Assembly (NCBI GenBank): GCA_941918925.1
Contig: OW799233.1
Location: 107,067,833 to 107,131,832, forward strand
Origin: Phyto melanocephala
Taxonomy: Eukaryota > Arthropoda > Insecta > Diptera > Rhinophoridae
Direction: 5' to 3'
DNA length: 64,000 nucleotides
Both the position numbers and the translations under genes were made by a program. Position 1 is the first letter of the stretch, and each line of letters begins with the position of its first letter. Positions 22,238-34,262 of the stretch are shown here, in pieces. The notes beneath the pieces were generated by a model. It ran no database searches. It saw only the letters and a program-made list of their open reading frames with translations, and was not told the origin of the DNA.

Positions 22238-22915
22238 TTTATAAAAAATTTAAATTTTTCCGACAAAGGCAATTGAGTAGGTAGAGAGTAAAATTTATCT
22301 TATTTTTTAAGTATTATCTTTTTTTAATTTTTTTATTTTTTTATTTATTATATAAATATTAATTGTGTTTTCTCTATAGATGATATAAGTTTCGGTGATC
22401 AGTTATTATTTAAGTGAAATATACAATGTGCTCTGGAAACTAATCAAGGCTATGGAAATAAACATAAACATTAAATTTTCTGTTACTGAATTATCAAACA
22501 GCCAATGAAAAAAAATAGGTAATATAATAATTCTAGTGTAGGTAGGACAAAATTTCGCTTCTGCAAATGTTTTGTGATCACTAGTACTAACTAGAAACTA
22601 CTTAACCAAAAAAAAAAAAACAGAAAAAGAAAACATTTATATTTATTTAAAAAAAAATATAAAAATAAAATTTTGTAAATATCCTTCATAATAAAGTAAA
22701 AAGACAACTAGGTAACTCAGCGGTCAATATACTCGATTGATAATCTCAAGTAATTGAAGGTCCAGAAGAGGTGTAGAAGTTATTTACTGATATACTTCAG
22801 AATGTTTGCAATATTTTATATTATTATTCATTCTAATGTACTCTAAAAAAAAAGTATATAAAAAGAAAATTTTTTTTGGAACCGAAAGAGTACTACAGGG
22901 TTTGTAATACTTTCG
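22238..22915 (-). other. Untranslated leader between primer site and gag
   Basis: About 680 nt in element sense, A+T-rich, with no long frame. Packaging and translation signals would be expected here but cannot be pinpointed. The retrotransposon promoter is expected in the 5' LTR. Confidence 0.6.
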
Positions 22916-22933
22916 GCCCCACGTTGGGCGCCA
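22916..22933 (-). other. Primer-binding site for tRNA-Lys
   Basis: On the plus strand GCCCCACGTTGGGCGCCA equals the 3' end of insect tRNA-Lys(CUU) including CCA over 18 nt (from memory). The minus-strand TGGCGCCCAACGTGGGGC is therefore the primer site. It lies 8 nt from the 5' LTR. Confidence 0.88.
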
Positions 22934-22941
22934 TTTACTAC

Positions 22942-25307
22942 TGTAATGAACACGTTGTGCAGATAGTTTGACTTTTCTTATCACACGATAGATAGCATTA
23001 AAACAACAATGGTAAGCAAAGGACTGCGGGAGCCATTAATAGACTAGAAACAGTCGGGCAAGGGGGAGTTCTGTCCTTTCTTAAACCAAAGTCTATGTTT
23101 ACAGAGTTTTTATTATAGACTCCCTTTTTTGACATAAGATGTTGTATATAAATATCTGTAGAAAAAAATGGACCGGATAACCATACATAAAAAAAAATGC
23201 CCGTATATGGTTATATTGTGAAGTCGACAAACACAAAAAAAAAAACACACATTGTTTATTCACCTATGTTTATGGCTCTTCTAGATGGTATGAAGGCCTG
23301 TCTCATAACCCTCCCAAAACCGATACTCTAACGACATTAATTTACTAGAGTCCCTAATCACAATCACCTACATTTATATCATCAAAGAAAACACGTTCAA
23401 ACTCAATTATCCATTCATTTTAATTTTTTTAAATTTCTTCAGTAAATTAATTCATTTTAAAGCATAATTAACGTTATAAGACATACTAAGCTAAAAAAAA
23501 TAAAGTTACTAATGAATAAAGATAACAAGCTGTTAAAGAATTAAAACTTAATAATATTTTAGTTTACAACGATTTTTAATTATTTACTTCAGAATAAAGA
23601 GGGAGCATTTAAATCATTTCAACCGATAAACAAATTCATTAACTAGTCTATTTGCATTTTATGATGTTAATAATGGGTTAAATAAATAAGTATTTAAAAA
23701 AAATATATTTGTAGGTATATAAACAGCGAAACAATTGTTATCATCTATTTTAAGAGGTAAAACAAAACACAAGTAAAAGAATTTACAAAAAAAAATTTTT
23801 TAATATTAAAATTGTATGTATGTAAGCTTAAGTTTGTGCATACAAAAGTATATGCATATTTTTGCTAAAGAGTTTGCAAGACATATTTACATACATATTT
23901 ATAAAAAAAAAATATGTAAGTATGTAGGTAGGTATATATTTTATTGCGAGCTTTTTTTGTAATCTCGATTTTGGTGCTAACAATTGTTTCACACATGTAT
24001 GAGAGATTATTTAACTTTTATTTGACTCACCACTCTGATGTTCGATGACGTGAAGGCCTCCAAGTGATCGATGTGTTATATATATGTGTAGGTGTAGTTA
24101 AAAATATGCTGCTTAAAAATTTGTATTTACCATGTTGGTTATATTTTTTTTCAATTAGTTATTTCTAACCCAAATATTTTGTATGTAATTGACAATTAAT
24201 GCTCACACTTTATACTAACTTTAAATAGAAAATATAATAGTAATTATTTCGTAAATATTTTAGGTACTCAATATAGAATTAGCAAATATACCGCCAAACG
24301 AGAGAAAAACATGATAAACTTAATGCAAATTCGGGTTCTGCTTAGTGGGTATCCTTGCCCTGTGCATTTTAAGTTAAACTTTTTGGGAGATGCATAATTT
24401 TTAAACTCAAAACAGGAATCCAAAGATATATATGTATGTAGCTCGATATAGTGACGTTTTTCTGCAGTTGTATTTATTTTTTTTGCTTTTGCTGATCAGT
24501 TTTAATAAGTATAATATGAGCTGGTAGTAGACTACGGAAAGTTTCTTATTTATTAAAAATTATCTGCGACGTAATTATTGTTAAAATTGTGTAACTTTAT
24601 TCAATGAAAAGAAAAAAAAAAAGGATAAAATTCATATAAGAAAAAAATTAACTTTTACACTGATGCAGTTTTATATATGTATATCTACCTGGCAATCAAT
24701 AAAGAATTGGTCTACTTGGCCAATTCCAACCACGAGGGTTGACTGACAAAGAATTGACAATTCGGGTAAAAAGGTTTGATGCCACATGCAGTCGCAGTAT
24801 AATCTGTTTAGAAATTTTGGTATGTTATTTTTATATAAAAATATACTGATCACGTATCAGTGTGCTAAAATTTATATCGAGTACATACCTTCTAATAAAT
24901 TTTGTTGGCTGTTTATAATAAATTTAACTCAAAGGTTATGTTAATTTTACTATTTGTACTTAAACTTTTTCTAATAATATTCTGATCTTTTCAGCTGTGT
25001 GGTCTTGAAGAAAATGGACGAGAATCGGATGTTAACTTTTTCTAAACCTTTCTTAAAATTGACATTACAGACTTGTCAACATGTTTCGTTAAGTTTATGC
25101 TTAAAATTACCAGACTCTGCAAGCAGAACGTCAATTGTCACTTACCTAATACAAAACTTTACAGTGGGAAAGAAAAACAATACGACAAAAAAAATATATC
25201 AAATTTGCACAGAACAAAAATGACTAATAAATTTTAATGCTGACTGATAAAAAAAAACAAATTAACTAAAACCAAATAAAATAAATTAAATCAAACCGTA
25301 CACTACA
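22942..25307 (-). repeat. 5' LTR of the retrotransposon
   Basis: 2,366 bp, TGTAATG...CACTACA on the plus strand, essentially identical to 14688-17054. It would hold the promoter and polyadenylation signals; no single TATA box can be chosen in such A+T-rich DNA. Short frames at 24671-24853 (-) and 24999-25223 (+) duplicate those in the other LTR. Confidence 0.95.
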
Positions 25308-25391
25308 TATAAACAATTGTTATTGCATGACTACACGTTGTGAAGGGTATATAAGATTCGGCACGGCCGAATATAGCACTGTTACTTGTTT
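25308..25391 (+). mobile_element. DINE-like copy H, 3' tip
   Basis: Starts with the TATA duplication. It continues to 'gaagggtatataagattcgg', the hairpin ATTCGGC/GCCGAAT and ...CTGTTACTTGTTT, the normal 3' end of the family. It completes the element begun at 14099; the two pieces together are about 670 bp. Confidence 0.7.
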
Positions 25392-25730
25392 ATTTGTAAA
25401 ATTGCAACAGTTTCTATTACCTCCGTGGCTATAATCTGTTTAATATTGATAACTAATATAAATTTGTATATTTATTTATCAAGCGATTTTATGTATTTTA
25501 TTTATACTTTTTTATAATCTCTTTGATGTTTCCTTATTAATATGATGTCCCAACTTGCGAGCTTCAAATCAGCTTTTTACACCAAAAAATTATTTTTTTT
25601 TTTTTCATAATAGGCGGAAAGTCAAAATATATTTTTGACCGCTCGAACAAACAAAAACTTGATAGACATATAATACGTTCTTTATTTTTGTATCTCTTTT
25701 CTATATTACAAAGAATTATTTTAATTATAT
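25392..25730. other. Unassigned A+T-rich sequence
   Basis: Nothing recognised apart from a T run near 25588-25605. Confidence 0.4.
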
Positions 25731-25956
25731 TAAGAGCCATTATTACAACTTGCCTCTAGTTAAAGGTAGAATTTTGTGTGCCAATAAAAATAGCTTCGCA
25801 TTATTACAACTTCGATTTTTTATTGTAAAAATTTTTATGTTAGTAATATTTAATAAACAAACGTATAATTAATTGTGGCTTTATAACGCAAAAGCCTTTT
25901 ATCGGTCCGACAAATTCCTGCCTTTAACTAACGGCCAGTTGTAATAATGGCCCTTA
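25731..25956. mobile_element. Short MITE with about 40-bp terminal inverted repeats
   Basis: Left arm TAAGAGCCATTATTACAACT (25731-), continuing into AGTTAAAGGTAG. Right arm is its near-complement, ending GTTGTAATAATGGCCCTTA at 25956. The 226-bp unit has no coding frame. Flanks are compatible with a TA/TTAA-type target, but this is not certain. Confidence 0.6.
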
Positions 25957-26389
25957 GACTTTTCTTTGGAATACCTTTAATGCAACTATTTGCAAAGTTT
26001 ATAGGATGGATAATTAACAAAAGAATATAATGGTCTTAAAAAAATTGTTATTTAAAAAAATTTCAGTACACAATATTGTCTCTGCTCTGGAGTGATCGGT
26101 TATGTGACAATTCTTGAATTTTTTTATCGCTCGTTTTAAACTTTCAGTGGTTACACATATAATCACTAAACTTTTTGGGGATATCTTAATTGGCACATAA
26201 AAAAACAACAGTAGATATGTGTAAGTGCAATACTACAAAGTAATAAAATAAAATGTTTTTTTATCTCCTGAAATTTTAATAAAATACGCATAACTGAATT
26301 TGTTAGAACAACGACGATAAACTGAAATTCTTGTAAAGATATAATAATCTTAAATTTAAAATTGATCCTCAGCTCACTAATTATTCACA
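25957..26389. other. Unassigned A+T-rich sequence
   Basis: A 64-codon minus-strand frame (26014-26208) has no recognised family. Nothing else seen. Confidence 0.4.
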
Positions 26390-27112
26390 CACGCAAAGAA
26401 AAAACATGGTTGTGGTAACCATAATCGAAGAGCAACATACTATGATTGAATTGTATGATTATGTTTAAAATAATAATGGTTACCAGTTATTATTATTATG
26501 TTTAATTTAATCATCATTTAATAATCATATATATGACTACAATTGAAATCGACAATCTTTGCTTTTTACGGCAAATTATTGTCTTTTGCTATAACATACA
26601 CATATTGCTTGTACTCACCAATTTAATTGCAATTTTATACCAATATTTTTTTACATTTTTAAATTTTCTTTAATTTTTAAAAATTTTTGTTCCTTTTTTT
26701 GACATCTAAAACTTTTAAAATAATAAAAATTTATTCAGCAAGAAGAAGAACAATTAAAATCAAATTATTATTAAAAAAAATCATATCTTGATTATTTTGT
26801 AATCATACTGTTGTCTCACTTATTATTTAATGATTATTTTAAATTTTTAATGATTTTGAATAAAATGTTATTTTTGTCAAATTTTTTTTTTTTAAATCAT
26901 ATTTACTATTTTTAAATGATAACCATTTTGAAATTTATACAAAACGTAAACATTAAATGATACAATTCAAACAAATGCTTGATTATCGTGACAAAATATA
27001 TGATAAAATGAAACAAAAATAACTATTACTTGTTTTCGACAACCAAATATTGTTTGAGAAAAAATAATATGACCATCGTGATCATGTCGTAACCATGGTT
27101 TTTCTTTGCGTG
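26390..27112. mobile_element. MITE with CACGCAAAG termini
   Basis: CACGCAAAGAAAAAACATGG(TT) at the left matches the inverted right end at 21 of 22 positions (723 bp in all). The sub-terminal DNA is full of 'aatcatna/tnatgatt' motifs in both orientations. No coding frame and no clear target duplication. Confidence 0.6.
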
Positions 27113-27594
27113 CAGTCTGTAATTTTTTTCTTGGATTCATGTGTGATAATAAGTAGTTATATATAACCCACAATGTTATTTATTCTGGATTCGTAATCAC
27201 TCCTACTCATTGCTACAGTAGTGTTGCCAAGTCGCATTTAAAATATATAGGTTACCATTCTTTTAAATAAGTAGCTGAGCTTTAGTTTAGCTGAGTAGAA
27301 TGTTTCGGAAAGATGTTTTTAGTGTTTCGTTAATATTTTATTACACACATTCAATATCTTCTGTATTGCGATTAAAACGTGGTTTACTGGTTAGAGGAAA
27401 ATCTCTAATGGTGCCTTTTTGATGGCGACCCAGAACTACGAAACAGATCTTTGCTTCACAGGGCAACATTTAAACGTTATACATATGTCGACGATATGAT
27501 CTTAGCGTTAAAGTAATTGAGCGCTAGAAATATTCTATTTTTTACTTCTGGCAAATAAATAATTCCAGTTGTTATTAATAAAATCTAAAAAAAA
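27113..27594. other. Unassigned sequence
   Basis: Slightly more G+C-rich around 27370-27520, but all frames are broken and no family is recognised. Confidence 0.35.
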
Positions 27595-30336
27595 ACAAGT
27601 AAGAGCACTATATTCGGCTGTGCCGAATCTTTTATACCCACCACCAATTTTGTGTACGTTTAAGGCACAATATTTATTATTTTGCTAATCGCTATAGAAT
27701 AATCTCTTTATAATAAAATATGTATCACTTTCTTTGTAGAGGGTGGTTAAATTTTAAGGGCCCATGTTTAAGGTGAACCACATCTAAACTTCAACTTTTT
27801 TCTTGTATCTCATTTGACATTTCTCAATCTCAGACTAACTCAATTTAAACCGTGGAAAGATACGCAATCGAGCAACGCTTTTAAATATTAAAGATTTTTA
27901 TAAAAATGGGCGTTCAAATCAAAATGCATTTTGTGCACTTCGTGATTCTTTTGGTCAACATAATCGTTCGAATTCGTCCACAACCGTGAGAATTGTAAAA
28001 AATATTTAAATGTCTGCAAAGCAGGTCTGTATGAAATGTGAAAACATCTGTGAATGCCGTCTTAGTTCGTTGAATGGGAAACATTGCTGTTTTTCACGAT
28101 AACGTGGCAAAAGAGCAAGCAACCTCGACTCATCATCGTGCCCAACAATCGAGCATCAACAGTGTCATTGAAAATTTGGACTATCGGATCGTGGTGTGCC
28201 GCTTAGGTTGGGGGGCCATTTGGCCGATATTTTGTTCCATGCATAATTGAAGCATACAAATATTATCATTACAAAAATAAATGATAATAATTTCATAATA
28301 ATTTTATTCAAAATCAACATAGTCCCTTAAAATAAAACCACCCATTATAACTTCGGTATGATAGTAAAATGTTTTCGTAAATTTAGTCTTTCAATGAAGG
28401 TGGCCGTTAAAATACGCGTGTCAATAAAGTTTCTGCTAATAAACATAACTTAGATATTTCAATATAGTCCTTTAGTATTCCAAAATCTTTATTCATAGAG
28501 AATTTACATGAATTTAAGAGGAAGAAAGTGAATTTAAGGTTAAATTTTAAGGGCCACAGGGTGATTTAAAAAATACATTCTCTGCATTTTTCTAAAACGG
28601 GAAATTTATTAGTAAGATTTTGATTTTTAAACTTCTATAACATTTTGCTTTTAAAAGATTTTCAAACGAAATAAGTTTTGTATAATTTTAAAATTTGTTA
28701 GCCATTAGTACATGAAAATAAATTGTTTATAATGTTTGGAGATAATTTTTTTTTACTTAGGTCAAAATTTTCCTAAATTCCCATTTTTAATAGAGCATAA
28801 TTTAAGGAGAACATAAGCATAAGTTGTTAGCATGCCATCTAGCAGTTGCTAGTAGAGTCATCTATCTTATCATCTTTATCTTATATTTAGCTACAGTACA
28901 ATAAATGGCACAGTGTAAGATGAATAAATGCTAATATATATGACTAATATATTTTTATAAAAATTTAAGGAAAAAAGTGTGCGTGGCACATCTATTTTCC
29001 GTTATAACGAAGACTTTGACCAAAAAGCCATGTTTGCAAAATTTCAGAATCGTACATATAGTTTTGTCAGTTTTATTACGTTTTAAATTTGAAATATACA
29101 CTGTGCAATATAAATGTTCGTACATTTTTATCTATAACTCTTTTCCTAATTCATAAATTTAAGCGATTTTCAGGGAAAAATATTCTTTTGACTCGATAAA
29201 TATATATTCGAAGTTTCATGACTCTACGTTTATGCGTCTGGACACAATTCAAAAGTGAAAGTGGGCGTTATAGTAGGCGTGTCAAAGTTGTTTTTGCTAA
29301 TGAGTACAACTTAGGTGTTTCAATATAGTCCTTTATTATTCCAAAATCTTTATTAATAGAGAAATTATATGAATTTTAGGTAAAACGTTATATGGGAGGT
29401 GGGCGTAAAAGTCGGCGTGGCACCTTAATTTTTTGGCATAGTAATGAAATTGCCTAGGGGGATATACGTAGCAAATTTTATCATCATACCTCTAATTTTA
29501 GCGGTTTTATGAGCTTTTAAATTTCATTAACGGTAGATAACGTGAAAAGTGGGCGTTATAGTAGGCGTGTCAAAGTTATTTTTGCGAATGAGTACAACTT
29601 AGCTGTTTCAATATAGCCCTTTATTATTCCAAAATCTTTATTAATAGAGAAATTATATGAATTTTAGGTAAAACGTTATATGGGAGGTGGGCGTTGAAGT
29701 GGGCGTGGCACATTGATTTTCCGCTACAAAAAAGCCCCTCACCAAAAAGCAAAGTGTGCAAAATTTCAGAGTCGTACATCCAATTTTGTTGCTTTTATGA
29801 CGTTTTTGTTTTTAAATATACCGAAAAATACACTGTGCGGTATAAATTTTCGTGCATTTTGATCGATAACTCCTCTCCTAATGCATAGATTTAGACAATT
29901 TTCGAGGAAAGATATTGTCTTTACCCAGGAAGTATATATTCGAAGTTTCATGAGGCTACGTTAAGGCGTTTGGACACAATTCTATTTTATTCGATGTTCG
30001 AAGGACACGGTTTTTTCGACCTACTCTTGCTTTTCGAGCTATAACTCTCTTCCTAATATTCCGATTTAGCCCATTTTCAATACCAAACAAACCTTGTCTA
30101 TAAGAAAGATTCTGGCAAAATTTGAGCCCCCTAGCTTTTTCGGTGCGACCTCTATCGTGCTTTCAACAGACGAACAGACGGACAGACGGACGGACATAGC
30201 TAGATCGTCATAAAATCAAACCACGATTTAGAATATATATACTTTATGGGGTCTAAAATGGATATTTCGATGTGTTACAAACGGAATGACAAAATGAATA
30301 TACCCCCACCATTTTTTTGGTGGCGGGTATAAAAAA
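27595..30336 (-). mobile_element. DINE-like element, copy B (long form)
   Basis: Read on the minus strand it has the same ends as copy A: TTTATACCCGCCACC (30336 side), GTCY microsatellite near 30167-30195 (cgaacagacggacagacgga on plus), hairpin and CTTACTTGTTTT (27595 side). At 2.74 kb it is longer than copy A because of an extra block at 28550-29000 and more internal repeat units. Block order and sequence closely follow copy F (55213-57934). Confidence 0.75.
27739..28345 (+). mobile_element. Deleted mariner-type element nested in copy B
   Basis: GAGGGTGGTTAAATTTTAAG after a TA; it ends ...AAAACCACCCAT before TA. Broken plus-strand frames include a GRSNQNAF-like start, a VAKEQATS-like segment and a final GGHLADILFHA-like tail. 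The tail resembles the 'RGGHLxDvifH' C-terminus common in mariner-like transposases. It occupies the same place in the host element as in copies A, C, E, F and G. Confidence 0.7.
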
Positions 30337-31558
30337 TATAAAGAGATAAACATAAAAGAAAAAGTTATTAAATTGTTTAATAACATGGTGACTTTTGTCC
30401 CACACTATATTATTAAAAGTAAATATATTTTGTATAACAAATATTTAAAATAAATTTGATAATCTCAGTTTAAATAATTTTACACATTTTAGATAAAATT
30501 AAATATTAAAGCACTACGCGCTATTCAATTAAATTTTAAGAATACCGAAAAACATTTTGTAATTGTGGTGTTGTTAACATTAATTTACATGTAAGCACAT
30601 GTGATGCAAACACACATGCATACATACATATACGTGTGTAAAAATACCTAAAAGCAAAATAATATTACGGGAAAAGAAACTGTACAGACATAATAATGCA
30701 ATACACGTTTATGCAACAATCCAATCACTTTTTATAAAATTTTTAAGCTTGCAAACACTTTCATACACAGATAAGTATAAAAAATAAAAAAAAAATCAAC
30801 AACAAAACAAAAACTTTAAAGTGCTTGGCAAAAATTGAACAACATTTTTTAGAAAATGTATTTAACATTTAACTAAAATTTACAATATTAAAGTTTTTAT
30901 TGTAAAAAGATGCAAACATACAATTTTGTGTGTGGACGTGTGATTTTTTTTGTAGCCGTTATTTTACTTATATAAATGTATATACGTATGTGTGTGTGTG
31001 TGTGTTTGTAAGTGACTTAGATGGTGTCACATACTGGTGTAGTCGTCAACGTCGTCTGCATTTGCAGAAGGAAAATGTAATTACTTGATTGCAATTTTGG
31101 CAACAAAACTCATTGTTTTGTTGGCACAATAAAAAATCCTTTATTTTCGCCAACAAAGAGGTGGCAAAAGATTTCAGTTAAATTACATCTCTATCAAACT
31201 GTTTTGGTATTTTGTTTATATTCGAAATAATTAAATATTTTATTTCGTCTGAGATTTAAAACAAAAAAAAAAAAAAAAAAAAAAACAAAATTGTTATTTT
31301 CGTTTGTGGATTTAAAATTAAAGCTTTAAAAGTATCTGTTGTTTTTCGAGGAAGATTTAGTAGAAAGAGAGGTTATAGTTTTTAGTTTATTTAAGTTATA
31401 GTGACTGTTTAGCAGGGTTATAATACAGCAACAGAAGTTATACGTTTGGTTATAATTTATCATCATTAATTTTTTTACATCATATTGTTCAAACTTTTAA
31501 AACAATTTTTTTAATAAATTTTTTTATTTGTTTTTATATTTTAATAAAATTTCCAATC
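30337..31558. other. Gene-free sequence with microsatellites
   Basis: Contains (TG)n at about 30990-31005, an A-run of over 20 at 31261-31284, and a hairpin CAACAAAAC/GTTTTGTTG with a 5-nt loop (31101-31123). No coding frame. Confidence 0.45.
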
Positions 31559-31605
31559 AAGGTATGTTTATAAGGCATATGCATCCCAGCAACAAACACA
31601 ACAGT
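31559..31605. repeat. Short dispersed repeat, first copy
   Basis: CAAGGTATGTTTATAAGGCA, then TATGCATCCCAGCAACAAAC, resembles 32062-32110 (CAAGGCATATTCATAAGGAA, then TATGCACCGCGGTAGCAAAC). It is a dispersed repeat pair about 500 bp apart, of unknown type. Confidence 0.4.
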
Positions 31606-31668
31606 TAATATAGATATCACACAATTTTTTTTTTTGATAATTTTTTAAAATATTAAATGTAAAAATTA

Positions 31669-31878
31669 AAGCATATTAATTCATCAGGTAACCGCAGTTC
31701 AAAAATAAAATGTTTGTTAATATTTTTTTTTAATATGAAGTTTCGAATTTGAAATGAATTAAAAACAAGTGAGAAAATTGTTTTTTATATATGGACTTTG
31801 ACAGCTGAAATTTAAAATAAGTGAACAAAAAAACTAATCAGCTGACGGATCAGAACTACCTGATGAATAAATATGCAT
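31669..31878. mobile_element. CAAGGC-type (hAT-like) MITE
   Basis: AAGCATATTAATTCATCAGG at the left and CCTGATGAATAAATATGCATT at the right form near-perfect inverted ends. The interior (ctaatcagctgac, caaaaataaaatg) matches the copies at 11092, 46309 and 50814. Confidence 0.6.
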
Positions 31879-32061
31879 TAGTAAAAACTTTGTATTCTCA
31901 TTTTTAAAATTTTGAAAACGTTTTTTACCAACTGAAACTACAAATTATTTATCGTAGACAAAAAATAAAAAAAAATATTTTGAGTGAATGAATGCCGACA
32001 TATCATAAAAAAATTATTTTTTTTAAATAAAACAATCAGCTGATTATATACCAGTACCAAG

Positions 32062-32110
32062 GCATATTCATAAGGAATATGCACCGCGGTAGCAAACAAC
32101 AATTAATTAT
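32062..32110. repeat. Short dispersed repeat, second copy
   Basis: Partner of 31559-31605, same orientation. Surrounding DNA up to 33486 is A+T-rich without recognisable genes. Confidence 0.4.
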
Positions 32111-33486
32111 ACAATCAATTGTATATATGCCGGCATATGTCATGCAATTTTTTTTAAATTTATCCTTTAATTTAAATAATTTTTAAAAAACTTTAAAGCG
32201 AAAACTTTTTGTTTATGATTTTGTACGAGGCATATTCATACAGGTATCTGCAATTGCAAATTGAAACAACAAAGCAATTTTTATTTTCTGTCAACGCCAA
32301 TTCATATATCAGGGTTGGAAAAGTTGTATTGATATGTTTAATTTAATAAAATTTAATCAAATGAAGGATAAATATTTTCAAACCGCATTATAAATTATAT
32401 AAAAGCAACAAATATAGATAAATTTGGTACATTTATTCTCAAAAAAGTACACTCAAGTTAATTGTTTAATACGGAAACCAAAATTTCATTTTCCATTCCT
32501 GCAATAATAAATGAAATCAAGAAGAATTTTACAAATATTTACACAATTCCTCCCAATCAGCTGGTTTGATAATTTCACCTGTATGATTTCGCCTTGGTTT
32601 TGTATTTTTTTAAAGCGTTTTATATTATTGTATAATAAAATTAAACAAAATAAATTTTGACAAATGCCAGCAAACTTGTATAAAAAGTTGGTAACGCTTA
32701 TAAATTATATATAAAAAAACAGTCAGTTGGAAAAAATATACAACTAAAAGTTTTAAAATATCTTTTAAAATATAATTTTTATCAAAAAATAATTTTGTGG
32801 ATGACATTTCATGAAATTATTTTTGTAAGCTATTAGATAAAGTTCTTAAGTAATATAAAAATAATAATATATGTATGTATATAGAGACAAGGAGAGACTT
32901 TGAGTAAGTACGATATTTAAAAGGTGGGTCATAATATGAAAATTTTCTCTCGGTTTAATACAATACTCGCATTCACATGCGAGTTTATCTAGCTCTTGTA
33001 TTGCAGGACATTCAGAAAATCAACATTTTCGTTAATTACTTTTCTGATAATTGACTAGCTATCTTTAAAAATAAGAATAGGAGCCTATTTATCAGAGTTC
33101 TTTTTCCTTTTAAAGCTTTTCTTGATTAAAATAAATCTTGGCCTTTAAGACAGTACTGTGATCAGGTAGAACGTATCCCTATTTCATCTTATGTTATATA
33201 AATCCAATCCAGTTTGGTTAAGAGTCTTCGATCACCCTAATTACTTTGTCCAATTTTCCCTTCTAATGGTGATGTAGTTAACACCTCATAACTCACTGAG
33301 ATTTTATCACATGTTTCAACTGTGATATTTCCTATTGGTATTATATCGGCTATCTGTTTTTATGGCCTCTAACCAGTCACTCACCAATTGCAATGAATCA
33401 TTCATATTTTACCTGTAACTCAATTAGCTGAATTGATACTTTATTTTCAACAGCCATTGTTGATGTGGTTCTCACAGAATCACATA
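32111..33486. other. Unassigned A+T-rich sequence
   Basis: No coding frame or transposon end recognised. A 60-codon frame (32625-32807, -) is low complexity. Confidence 0.4.
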
Positions 33487-34262
33487 TGGGCAATTCCATG
33501 TCATCGTACGTGACATTTGTACTCTTATAAAGTGAAATAATTTTTGCAAATGTAAGAGTAACTGAAAAAAAATTAGATCTTTATGTTCCATTCAGAGGGT
33601 ACTTTATTTAAAAAAAAAATAATTATATTCGAATAATTGTTGTCTAAAATATCGAGCAAAATTAGAGTATATCGTACGTGACTGAAAACGGAAGTGATTT
33701 TGAGGTATATATGGAAATATGAAAAAATCTGCGGATCTTGGGAGGTATTTTTTCTTTTTTTAATTTCTTACACTAAACCAACTATTTTTATTTAAAATCC
33801 ATCATACTTAATTGAAAACAATCTTTAATGATTTTATAATAAATATAATTTAATATCGTACGTGACATATCGTATGTGACAGATTTTTCTCTTATAATAT
33901 TCTTAGGTATATATGTTAAGAAAAAAAGTTAAATTCAAAATTAGGTGCTAAGTTTTAACTGTCACCTTAGCCTACTACAAACTAGTTAAGTTTTAACTTT
34001 TTCCCTTAATGAATATGCAGTTTGAGAGACATTTATAAAGTGCTTGTTTTAATATAAAAACGTATGAAGTTTTTTGTCTTTAGATTGGGATGGACATTTT
34101 ACCAAGAGATAATCAGACTAAACTCTTATTATTACTCTTAATATAATGAAATAAGCTCTAAATACCTGCGCATAGTAAAATTTGAGTGTTTTTTTATCAT
34201 TAAACTTTTATTGAGAGTTTTTGTTTATACAGTCGTGGTTGACATTTTCATGGAATTGCCCA
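33487..34262. mobile_element. MITE with TGGGCAATTCCATG ends and repeated ATCGTACGTGAC motif
   Basis: Exact 14-bp inverted ends TGGGCAATTCCATG / CATGGAATTGCCCA are flanked by TA on both sides, suggesting a TA target. A 12-bp motif ATCGTAYGTGAC occurs near 33502, 33671 and twice close together at 33855-33880. This is likely a set of sub-terminal protein-binding repeats. No transposase frame. Confidence 0.65.

Larger units (their letters stand above)
14688..25307 (-). mobile_element. Ty3/gypsy LTR retrotransposon, Osvaldo/Ulysses-like, apparently complete
   Basis: A 10,620-bp element read on the minus strand: 5' LTR (22942-25307), tRNA-Lys primer site (22916-22933), gag (20609-22237), a -1 frameshift into pol (to 17148), 3' LTR (14688-17054). 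Pol order is protease, reverse transcriptase, RNase H, integrase, the Ty3/gypsy order. Only 93 bp separate pol from the 3' LTR, leaving no room for env. From memory, D. virilis Ulysses has LTRs over 2 kb and a length near 10.6 kb, and Osvaldo also uses tRNA-Lys, so the nearest relatives are probably in that clade. The LTRs differ by one substitution and one A-run length change, so insertion was recent and the coding frames are open. It interrupts DINE-like copy H. Confidence 0.95.
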
